Below, piece after piece: positions 23,844 to 33,498 of a DNA stretch of 64,000 nucleotides. Every line of letters begins with the position of its first letter. Positions within the stretch are counted from its first letter, which is position 1. The stretch comes from Chondrosia reniformis (Eukaryota > Porifera > Demospongiae > Chondrillida > Chondrillidae): NCBI GenBank assembly GCA_947172415.1, contig OX359192.1:8040401-8104400 (forward strand). Reading direction: 5' to 3'. A model generated the notes under the pieces. The model saw only the letters and a list, made by a program, of their open reading frames with translations. It had not been told where the DNA came from and ran no database searches. The position numbers and the translations under genes are program-made.

Positions 23844-25025
23844 CTAGAGTCGTTTAAGTCCTTTTTTATCCTTTTTCTTCTTTCCTACATTTGGATCTGT
23901 CTCAATACACTTTCTTTTACTTGTAGCATCTTGGGGAGCATCTTCATCTTGCTTTGAGGGCATCTTGGCATATATGGATGTAAACATCTGAGCTCTTTTA
24001 AAGTACTCATCATAGTGTTCTTGAAGCAACTTGCCTGCCTCCTCATTGAGGGCCGAGTCGGGATTGGGGTAAATAAGCAAGCACTTGATAGTCTGGATCA
24101 ACAATAAGTGGAACAACTTGACAGTAGAGTAGCCTAGGAGATTACTAACAACAGTATCTTGAAAGGTTAAACAATGGAATAAAAAGGTCAAGAACAACAT
24201 GTTGACAAAGAAAAACAATCAAATCCATTACATTGCTTCATTTATTGGGTCCTTTCTGATGAAATCATATCATTTACAAAGGAGCTAGATAAATTACTAC
24301 AGTTGAGTATCACGGGGTTTACCACTAAAATGTGCTTTATTCCATGATCTGGTTTCCAGTCTCTTTTCAGCGTATTGACACAAATTGCTCCATTACTTGC
24401 AACATTGGGATGAAATATTTTAGTCAGAAAAAATCCTACCGTACAAAGCAGTTGCAATGTGCATCATGTCTAGTCTACTGCATTTAATACACCTTTCAAA
24501 GATATACACCTTACCTTGTGGAGGAGAGGCTGGAAAGTCTTTGCCCAGCACTAATTTCATCTTAAATAGTCCTCCTTGAAAGGGAGTACCATCTGCAAAG
24601 CAAAAGGTATTTTAAACAAATAGATAATAACGTATTCAACAAATATACATAATCTCACATCATCCTCAAACAAGAATGTGCTGAATAATTAGTTTCATAT
24701 AATTAGTTTTGGCTAGCGTTCTTCGGGTAATTACTCCAACTGACTGACCTGGTCCTATTATTTTAGCTTGCACATTACTGATATCCTCCTCATTGAATGT
24801 CACAGTAATCCCATCTAATGGTTCCTTCACAAGATCCACTATTTCTTTTCTTATTTGTCTTAAAACTTCGGGAGATAGGTTCTCCATATTTGACGATGAC
24901 TACAGTGAAGACACACAAACGCGTGGTATCAACACCTAGTTAGCTACTCGTATGTAGTGATAGAACAGAGCAGACGAGAAAATCATTTAAAGTTCTGAAC
25001 TCAATTTCCAACTCACAGATGCCAT
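23844..25025 (-). CDS. UBE2S: Ubiquitin-conjugating enzyme E2 S (UBE2S)
   Basis: UBE2S extends K11-linked ubiquitin chains on substrates of the anaphase-promoting complex. The chosen start is the ATG at 25023-25025: a tiny first exon (MAS) with a GTGAGT donor joins [20 protein letters not shown], which matches the vertebrate N-terminus; an internal Met at 24887 is less likely. The UBC fold follows: [36 protein letters not shown], the HPN motif and active-site Cys in [19 protein letters not shown], and [19 protein letters not shown]. The Lys-rich tail ends [12 protein letters not shown], corresponding to the C-terminal LRRL-type peptide by which UBE2S docks on the APC/C. Length is about 210 residues, as usual. 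Divergent from the MTFR-like gene, and 116 bp upstream of the NEK2-like kinase. Confidence 0.95.
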
Positions 25026-25123
25026 CTCAATCACGCAAAATTTGAACTAAATGCGCCGAAATCAAATCGTTTGGTCGCAACGCATATTATCGAAGTCGTT
25101 TTTTGCCGTTTATCTGCAAACAA
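25026..25123. promoter_or_regulatory. Divergent promoter between UBE2S and MTFR-like gene
   Basis: The 98 bp between opposed start codons contain CpG-bearing stretches (GCGCCGAAATC, GGTCGCAACGC) that stand out from the AT-rich surroundings. A shared promoter is inferred from spacing. Confidence 0.55.
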
Positions 25124-26566
25124 ATGAGTCATAAAATGTCGGCTAGCCGCGTGAAACAGCTTGGGCATAATGTACCGAAATTTAAAAAGGTATTCCCAGC
25201 GCACTCAAGTATCTACTTTGTGTCGACTGGAATGTACTTTGGAATCCTGTACTTTTACGTTACTTTACTTGTCCATATATTTAAAGTGTTCAAACTCTCC
25301 TACTGGTGTAACTTTGTTTAATAGGGACACTATGGCTCGTCTAGAAGCTTAATTCGGAGACTTGGCAGTGCTCTACCAATTCGACCTAAATACCCAGTAA
25401 GGGAATGCACGAAGTGTAGACAGTTTTACAACATTCTGCAACCGTATTCCATAGCTGAACTTTCTTTTGTGTATATGAAGAAACTACTCACTTTGTTTCC
25501 CATCAGCTACAGATCATTAATCATGACAAACTATCCAGGTCATTAGTGACAGAGTTTGAGAAGGATCAAAGTGGGTGGCTGGGAGTGAACCTAGGGTTGC
25601 AAGATCTCTGGTATAGTGGGACTGAAGTCTTGCCTCCTGCAGATGAGGCCTTTGTAAATGATATTGGTCCACAGCAGTTTCAGGGAAGTGAGTGATCTGT
25701 CATATATACAAAGGTGGCTTGTAATAGCCACTCGGTTATGATTTTGGATTTCACTGTTTTCTTCTTCCAAAGATGCTGTACAAAGGATTGCAAATTTAGA
25801 AGCAGAACTGGAACAACTGAGGTCAAAGATAGCTTGTTATGCTCTCAGCAGTGTACAACTATTGGATGAAGATCAATCTCATGAGACAAGTAGTAGTACG
25901 TGATACAGAATTGCTGGACGTGCTTTTGGAAATTTGTCCCGTTCATTTTCTCTTGTATTTTACTTTACTCTTCAGGTAAGGTCCCTCCTACTCCTGTTCC
26001 CCCTCCCCCTCCAATCCTCCCTCCCCTCCAGGTATGTCTGTACCTCCACTCATTGAAAGGGTAGACACCTATTTAATCTTCTTGTTGTCTTAGAGTACTA
26101 CAGATGGTCCAGTTAGAGATCCAGTTACACCAAAGCCAAATCCATCCCTGCTTTCAGAAATTGGGAGTGTTAGGTTAAAATCAGTTGTAAAGTGAGTCAA
26201 TAAGGATCTTGGTGTAATCGCATAATAGAACATGGAATATGGTTTTTGTATGGGTTATCAGCATATAATCCAGTTGGCAGCTTGTTAAGCTGTGTATACT
26301 GTTATTGTCGCATACTTTGCCTGTTTGTAGGACTTCACAAGGTACTGCTATCTCCAGAGAGAAGGGTACACCTTTAGATAATGATCCTGCAGCAATTATC
26401 GCTAGGGCTTTACAGAAAAAGTTTGCCCATTTGAATTTTCAAGGTAGGTTTAAAGAACATCAGATGTCTACTTGATGTTGTATTTTTAGCATGCCCATAT
26501 TCTGGTATTAACGACACATTAGATGATGATGAAGATGATATGTCTCCTTTTGGAACTCCAAGTTGA
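25124..26566 (+). CDS. Mitochondrial fission regulator family protein (MTFR1/2/1L-like)
   Basis: MTFR proteins are animal mitochondrial proteins that influence fission and respiration. The start is the ATG at 25124 (MSHKMSASRVKQLGH), with another Met four codons on. The first exon ends at KFKK and the next begins GHYGSSRSLIRRLGSALPIRPK, a basic, acid-free stretch typical of the family N-terminus. Later exons give a coiled coil (RIANLEAELEQLRSKI), a proline run (PPTPVPPPPPILPP), and the family C-terminal motifs SLLSEIGSVRLKSVVKTSQG and DPAAIIARALQKKFAHL. The protein ends DDDEDDMSPFGTPS with a stop at 26564-26566. Family membership is clear; which vertebrate paralogue is closest cannot be decided here. 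Confidence 0.85.
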
Positions 26567-26816
26567 CTTGACCCCGTCAGTATTAAGGCAATCCATCATT
26601 CAACAGGTCGTATGCCTCCTGGACCGTGTACCATTCTATCATTCAAAACTATATTTATATTCAAACTGCATGTGTATTATGAAAGTTCTTATTTATGAGG
26701 TCCTATTCCTTCGCAACGGCTCGTGTTAATACAGTAAAAGTGGTGTAGGAAAATGAGTAGGCAGTCAGTTTTCGAAGAGACCAAAATTTCTAGTGAGATA
26801 AGGTAAACCAACAAAT

Positions 26817-29800
26817 ATGGCGGCAGTTAGGCCCAGAAGACAAACTGCAAGGAGAGATGTAAGAAACGTTTGTTGTCCACAGTAACCAACATTTATCGTG
26901 CAAGTTAATTATAATTACGATTGTGGTCACTATCGGGTCTGTACCTCGTGGCTGTAGGATGATTCATTCGTTGGCCTATTACCCGACGAGGAAGCTGCGG
27001 TTATACGGGCTATGCGGGCTTCACTGTCAGACACCCACTGTTCTCCCAAGACAAATAAGAAGGAAAAAGACAGCTCATGTCAGAGTACAGTCAACGAGGC
27101 GATTGAGGTTTTATGCGCAATACACTGTCAATCAGTTATTCACTACGCCAGCCTTTATGACATAATTCAACGTTATATGTTTAGGCCCTCAAGGAGTACA
27201 TATTGTTCGTCTGTTCTTGTAGGATAGCAGCGGCTCTACTGTAGACATAGCAGACATGAGAACACTACAAAGTATATTTGCACGCAAAAGAAAGTATCGA
27301 AAACACAGGACAAAAACGACTCTAAATCAGGATGCATTAAAAGTACGTGTACTATGTACACATTCTAATGTCCAATAAAATGAGGAATTCATAGTTGGTA
27401 AATTTCTCTGTGTGATGTGTCAAATCCATTTCTTAATTATAGTCCATATGGCAATTTATGTAGTCTAGAATGCACTACTTTCATCAAGGCTCAAAAATGA
27501 AACAATAAAAATTCTTCAATCACTAAAATGATTAAATGCATTGTCCAATTATGTGTTTGTGATTGACATTTTTGTGGCAGTGGACAAGAAGTGTATCTCA
27601 CTAACTCCTCTTTCTTCTACAGAACAATTCCAATGAGAAGAAGAGGGTTGGCAGACCAAAGGGTAGCTTGAACAAGACTACAACTCGACAAGCCCCACTT
27701 GTTTGTACTCTGAGTATTTCAGATACTCTAACAGATCATGATATATCAACACTTTATGAGAGGATACAAAAAAGTAGAGGCACTGGCGGTAGTACACTTG
27801 CCAATGGCCAATCTAAAAATGGGTTAGGAAAAATAAAGACAGAACCATTTAATCATTGTGCTTCTCTGAAGGGTTTGAGTAATTGTAGACACAGTAAGCT
27901 GGATGTTTCCCCTAAGTGCCATCCAAAAAACAGTAGATTGGGGACTCAGGAACAGTCTGTATTCTACTTTACCAGAAACACTTCCAACGAGACAAACATT
28001 TCCATTGAGAAATCTAAATGTTCAAGACTCAGTTGTAGCAGCAATAACTTATCCAATAGCACCTTAAAGAAACATGTAAAAGATAGATCAAAACATAGTT
28101 TGAACAAAAAGCAATCTGTAAGGCCAAGAAGGATATTTTCCATTCCTAAATTTGATATTGGAAAGAGCAAGAAAAATATCCCAAGGAAGGACCCTGAAAA
28201 AGATGTGTTTTGTTACACTTCTGAGCAAACTGAATCTTCAGAGGACAGTGATTTTGAGCCTCCTCCATCTCGCTGCCCCAAACCTGTAAAAAAGTAGGTA
28301 ATTAGCTTAGTAAGGAGTTGTAGTGTTGTACAGTACTTGGCAGGTGACTTTGAATTTTTTTGCTTTGCAGAAAAAAACTAAAAAAGGAGTCCATCAGTAG
28401 TCTGTTGAGTCAAACTGATGTGATGGTCTGCAGTAGCTCCAGGTAAATATGGTATTTAAGCTATGTTCACACTTAGATTTCCACAGTTTTACCTATGTAT
28501 ATTATGTTATAAGTTCCTTATCTTGTCCTTTGAAAGCTTTGGGTGTTGCCCAGGGTAGGGTGGAAAGATTTAACTAGCTGTCATGTCTTGGTTGCCTGAC
28601 TCTCAAGTGTCTTGTCCTTTCTTGTGTATGTATAAACCTTCTGTGTATTAGTAATCTCTTATTTTCGAGACCTTTCGAGTTTGTAACCTTGTTAGAAAAT
28701 TAGCAATGTATGAACACCATTTTCCTGGCTTAACAGGAACTCTAAGGAACCATATCAAAAGGATCTTCCTGACTAATAACTTAGGGCAAGTCTATAGAGA
28801 TTTGGATGTACGTATGTAAACTTTTCCTCCTTTCTTCACTGGGCCATACAAGCCTTAGCCAAATGATCCTGTTAATTCCATATTACATGTGATTAGTAGA
28901 CCTTCCCTTCTGAATGTAGTGATTTTGAGGTGAAAGAGAAGAAAAAGTGTCAGAGAAGGGCCAAGTCTTCTTCAGAGTGCGGATCACCTGAAGCAAGTAT
29001 AACTGTTGAATCACCAGCTAGTACCGGGTTGGTTTATATTACTTGAATAAGATTCCTGTGCTTATCACATGTCTGTACTTTTGACTAGGTCTTCTTATTC
29101 TGCTCAGAGGAAATTTGCTCAGAACTCTCCCAACTTTAGTCTGAATGCCAGGTATGATCCAGTATGTTGCCATATAAGTGATATATTCATTGAGTTTGGA
29201 AGCAGAGCCAATCATATACTGTTATTTGGGAAATTTTTGCTGTTAAAATATTTTTATGGTTGGCCCAAACCACGAAAATTTATCGCACAAAATGTTTGCT
29301 TGTTCATTTGTTTGTGTGAATCAAGAAGTGTGGACGGTTTAGACCATGAAGATATTTCAACATGAACATTTATCACACGAAAAATTATGGTAAAGCAAAC
29401 CATAATAGAGTACTGGGTGATAGGGATTTCTTCTGACTGCACCAAAGTTATCTTTGAGATGGTTTATCTGAGCATTTAGAGATGCAGTTTTTCTTGTGAA
29501 TCGGATGTTTCAACTCTGGAGGTCTTCTTCACAAATGAAGACCCCAAGGGCTGAAACATCTTTGATAGCAGAAAAAGGGGAAAAGTGTACCCTTATTCAA
29601 TGGTGTAAACTGTATAAAGTCCTTAGTCTAAATAGTGGTTTCTTTAGGTATGTCTTATCCCTTGGTCATTATAGTATATAATACCTAACAGTCTGTATCC
29701 CTAGCAAATGTCTATATCTTACTCTTAGAGTGTCACATCAACACAAAATGGCTCCTTCACAAAACGGTAATTTGTCACTTGGCTCACTCTCTGCCGAGTG

Positions 29801-30494
29801 TTTCCCAGTTGGCAGACCCAAAACGGAAGATTTCTTAACATTCCTATGTTTAAGAGGTATGCTTGCAATGAACTGGTATCCACAGAAGTGCATTCTTTGA
29901 GATGCAATAATATAGATCGAAGCCAGTTTTACTGGATCACTTAGATATACCTATGTTTGTATCTATCTATGCATCATGTACACATACTTTTTGTCAAAGA
30001 TTGGGCTTCGGTATCATTTTGAGAATTGTATGTTATATGCATAATATATGTAGGTACAAGAGATGAATCAAAGGGTAATAAATTTGGCATCTTTAAAGAA
30101 CCATGGACTGTTCCTTCAGAAACCCAAACTAAGCCAGTAAGACACCTCTATCAATCTTCATCCCACATGTGGTAATCAGACACATGTAGTGGTGAAGTCA
30201 CAGAGTGACCTAGAAAACTGTGTTTCCTATCAACATCTACAGACCTTTTCCTAGACTTACTACTCAGGGAAACCTTGAACGAGGATACATTACATATCCA
30301 TTTTTCTTCCTTTTCTCCACTGGGACAGACAACTGTTTCTGGTAATTCATCAGTGACCTTGAGACCCTGTCTTTATGTCTTCTTCTCTCAGTTCTGTAAT
30401 TGCTACATCATTAATAGTATAGATTTGTAATATCTAATTTTTTGTTTCTTTGCAGAAATTACCTCCTAAAAGATTGTTCAACCCCACAAAGTAA
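26817..30494 (+). CDS. JARID2-like N-terminal protein lacking ARID and JmjC
   Basis: JARID2 is a PRC2 cofactor. Exon 1 (26817-26858, MAAVRPRRQTARRD) joins DDSFVGLLPDEEAAVIRAMR (from 26958). This corresponds to the vertebrate start with its ubiquitin-interacting motif, which reads H2AK119ub. An AT-hook-like KKRVGRPKGSLNK follows near 27640-27680, then a long basic Ser/Asn-rich exon. Exon 29088-29152 carries SAQRKFAQNSPN, matching the segment around human JARID2 K116, which PRC2 methylates and EED binds. Exon ~29730-29856 ends GRPKTEDFLTFLCLRG, nearly identical to JARID2. The last two exons end LPPKRLFNPTK and a TAA at 30492-30494. Splice phases agree across these junctions. No ARID, JmjN, JmjC or zinc finger is encoded before the convergent gene at 30790, so this is either a naturally short form or a gene split. 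Confidence 0.75.
29503..29560. repeat. Palindromic pair of hammerhead-like motifs, copies B and C
   Basis: Two related motifs sit back to back. On the plus strand, TGAAGACCCCAAGGG leads into CTGAAACATC (29535-29560). On the minus strand, TGAAGAAGACCTCCAGAG leads into TTGAAACATCC (29531-29503). Each has the TGAAGA / short hairpin / GAAAC order of the family. The whole block is an inverted repeat in the 578-nt intron between the SAQRKFAQ and TEDFLTFLCLRG exons of the JARID2-like gene. Confidence 0.5.
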
Positions 30495-30789
30495 TTTGCC
30501 ACTAACTGATATTACAAAAGGTTAATATGTGTATATTGTATTTCCATCCTTACCCCCTTAATTTATTCTTGTATCATAAATTTTGTGTTTCTGGTCTCTT
30601 TTTGGACTACTAGCTGTTATATCATATCAATTAATATAATGTGTAATTGTATTGCAAATCGAATGTAACAACACATGCACTCTTCTATCAAAATTAACAG
30701 GATATAACTGTATGGTGGGCAGGCTTAACTACTAAATATTCTAATAGTCTGTATATGAAAAAATAATATGTTTTAGTTAATTCCTATTA

Positions 30790-32217
30790 TTAGAAAATGT
30801 AGTTTTGATCTCCAACTCTAGTACAAGGAATGGGCCTCCCATTTCTCAAACAAAGAGAATATAATTCACTCTTGAACTCATCAATATTTATGTAACCAAT
30901 TACTACATGCCTGATGCCACCATTTAACTGAAAACCATATCTGGAATGCACAAATCTCCGATTGTTGTATACCGTCATTTTTCCCTCTTCTAGAATAAAT
31001 TCTTTCTTTAGTGGTGAGGTTATGATCATATTTAAGAACCTCTTTCTTGCTCTGTAGTAGGGTTCAACCATCTCGCTCTTTGTGCAGAGGGGAAGCTCAG
31101 TTCCGGGATCCCAAAACACGGCAGTGATTTCATTTTCCAATCCCAGAGTTATCAATGGTCTTTCCCTTTGGAAATGCACGATAGGCCTTTCTGTAAAATT
31201 CAGATTTTTAAACAAAACCCCAAGCCTCACTGGCACGGTGGCCAGAACATTAAAATCTTCTGGATATTTATCACGAAACTGCTCTGCTACGTGCATTGTG
31301 TCCACGTAGACACTCTCACCACCAACCACAGACGGACTTCTCTTGTAGCAGTGCAGCAATTCCAACCCCGGCGGACTCTCGTAATAGGGGACGTCTTGAT
31401 GTAATTCCAACCCCAATGTGCTGTACGTCTGGTCATCCGTTTTGTCAAAGTCTTCTGACACAAGAGAATGCATGTTCCCATAATTATTGCCTCTCAATTC
31501 AAAGATCTGCCTCCCCAAGTCTGCTACAGCATCTTCCTTTGATGGAACATCCCTTACAACCACAAGCCCATCTTCTAGTATCCGTTGCAACCATTCTAAT
31601 CGGACTGTATCAGATGATACAATAGCTTCAAATGAAAACTCTTTTGGCATACCCTGTAGTGGTTTGGGTCTTGCCTCTATGGCTAATTTTTTGACCTTCT
31701 CTTCTCCATATTCATTCTTTGCCAACCAACTGAGTTGATACGTACTTCGGTGATCTTGCTCTTCCTCCCAAGTCACGACAAGGCTGTCCCCAAACACTTT
31801 AGCTTCCTCGATGGTATAGGATTCCAAAAGATTTTCAGGTGGCATCAAGGGTCGTCCTGATTTCGGGTGCATACATTTCGGGCAGGAGCAATGGTGCCGT
31901 AACCAGACGGCGTGATACGTGGTGGAAGCGCTTCCATTCGCGGCAATCGTAACGGCCTTTTTGTTATTAGTCAAAACTGCAATTGCATCCTCACGTTCAG
32001 CGTAAGATCCCAGCGAGGTGGAGTTAGTGTAAGCCCTTTCGAATGGCACTGTGACCTTCTTTTGGAGGTCCTGGCAAAATAAGCAAGATAGTCTGTGACT
32101 TGCAAAAGCGTGGCATGTTCTTGCAGCTATTAATTGACCAACACTTCGTACTGCACGCAGTGAGTGGTTTAAACGTTGCAAGACAATCTGCGCCATACAC
32201 CTATGCCAACCAGCCAC
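30790..32217 (-). CDS. Fe(II)/2-oxoglutarate dioxygenase, BBOX1/TMLHE family (intronless)
   Basis: The family carries out the hydroxylations at both ends of carnitine biosynthesis: trimethyllysine (TMLHE) or gamma-butyrobetaine (BBOX1). The 475-residue frame is uninterrupted from the ATG at 32215-32217 to the stop at 30790. The first ~45 residues are Arg-rich and free of acidic residues, suggesting a mitochondrial presequence. The N-terminal zinc-binding domain shows HAVWLRHHCSCPKC with a later His in EEQDHRSTYQLSW. The catalytic domain has the iron ligands in LELHQDVPYYESPPG (HxD) and VYNNRRFVHSRYGF (distal His), with an Arg after it for 2-oxoglutarate. The CxCxxC pattern favours BBOX1, the presequence favours TMLHE, so the substrate is left open. 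The absence of introns is unusual among its neighbours. Confidence 0.85.
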   Translation of the reverse strand: MAGWHRCMAQIVLQRLNHSLRAVRSVGQLIAARTCHAFASHRLSCLFCQDLQKKVTVPFERAYTNSTSLGSYAEREDAIAVLTNNKKAVTIAANGSASTTYHAVWLRHHCSCPKCMHPKSGRPLMPPENLLESYTIEEAKVFGDSLVVTWEEEQDHRSTYQLSWLAKNEYGEEKVKKLAIEARPKPLQGMPKEFSFEAIVSSDTVRLEWLQRILEDGLVVVRDVPSKEDAVADLGRQIFELRGNNYGNMHSLVSEDFDKTDDQTYSTLGLELHQDVPYYESPPGLELLHCYKRSPSVVGGESVYVDTMHVAEQFRDKYPEDFNVLATVPVRLGVLFKNLNFTERPIVHFQRERPLITLGLENEITAVFWDPGTELPLCTKSEMVEPYYRARKRFLNMIITSPLKKEFILEEGKMTVYNNRRFVHSRYGFQLNGGIRHVVIGYINIDEFKSELYSLCLRNGRPIPCTRVGDQNYIF

Positions 32218-33498
32218 AATATCGATGATTTATTTATAGTTTCGTTTCTATTGCAAGGCCGCCTTCTAAGGTTTGACTGTCGCAGGTATAATATGTGCAA
32301 ATCGCACACAAAAAGGGGCGTTTTGTGATTTAAAAGAATTTGCTTATATAACGGTGTCTCACAATTAAATGCGTAGGTTGGTCATGCGCAAGGTACGTGA
32401 CTTGACCGATGATTCGTTTTGACGAATGAAATTATTAAAATACAAACACGTTGTATCTCTTTTGTTTCTTGGGTGATAAGTTTTACTTCGCAACGGATGG
32501 CTTAAACAACTCGCTAATCGATCAAATCTCCAAATCGACTGTCAAAAGAGGATACGTATCCAATGACGTCATAATTACCTCGTGACCTCAGTGTGACCTT
32601 GTCGAGAAGAATGAATTTTTTACGATTTATTTCTTTCAAAAAGTCGGTCATGTAAACGATGGATTATAGCTCCCAAAATTTAAGGACCACTTCACAAAAG
32701 GTAAAACTAAATTTTCACCGCGTCGGCTTGTGATAGCTTCTTCCGTTACTGATATGTGCAGGTTTTTGTAATAATTTCTTATCAAAAATCCAAAGAAAGC
32801 TGCACATCTCGGGAACGAAATGGTATTTCAAAAGCCGACGCGGTGAAAATTTAGATATTGATGTTAGCAATCTTTTAAGACCACTATTGTACTTTTTAAC
32901 CGTGATCTTCATGACCGCCTATTTAGTCGAAGTGCTTTTCGTACGCCCAAATGAATCTGTCTTTTCTATATCAATTTATAAAATACAAAGAAAAAAATAA
33001 GCCAGATCATTTGTTATTTAGTTAAAATCTTCAAGGATATCATTTCTTTTATCACAAATCTAAAAGAAAGGGAAAACATGCAACTTAATTTTGATCCTAG
33101 TTTTCGACGGCCATTTGTTGGAAAATGCACATCCTGAAGAAATGAGCAATCTATAAATAACACCTCTAATTTCCGAGTTAATATGTGCCAAGTTAATCGG
33201 TACCAACCGCGGTCCCGCACGGCTAAAATAATATTATGTAACAATCAACCAATTACAATCTTTTTCTTTGTTGTTCGCAGAATTAAGTTAATGGTCAAAT
33301 GCAAAGCAAAACTGCATGTATCATGTCAGCAATGCAGTATTTCCTTAAAAATGACAATACCTTGGAAATAAGACATTTGCATGCATATACAGCTGTATAT
33401 ATACACTGCATGACCTATATGTTCGGAAATGCATTGAAAACCAGCTTCCTTATTTAGAATAGTTTTATACATAAATTAATAAAAATGTTACATAAAGA
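32218..33498. other. Intergenic region between dioxygenase and GNPTAB
   Basis: About 1.3 kb with no supported gene. The part next to the dioxygenase start (to ~32600) should hold its promoter and contains CpG-bearing patches and GTGACCT/TGACGTCA-like words (TGACGTCA at about 32564). The middle holds the foldback element at 32707-32854. The rest is AT-rich, and the final stretch is probably GNPTAB 3' UTR. Confidence 0.6.
32707..32854. mobile_element. Foldback / MITE-like element with 23-bp perfect inverted repeats
   Basis: The ends 32707-32729 and 32832-32854 are perfect 23-bp inverted complements starting CTAAATTTTCACCGCG. The 102-bp interior is also partly self-complementary: ATGTGCAG at ~32754 against CTGCACAT at ~32801, and GTTTTTG against CAAAAATC, so the whole 148 bp can fold as one long hairpin. 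There is no coding capacity. No convincing target-site duplication is visible, so a MITE is inferred from structure only. Confidence 0.7.

Noticed and set aside
30790..32217. Bacterial contamination as the source of the intronless dioxygenase
   Set aside because: It is flanked by animal genes on continuous sequence and has a eukaryote-like mitochondrial presequence. Retroposition or old transfer remains possible and is listed as a finding.
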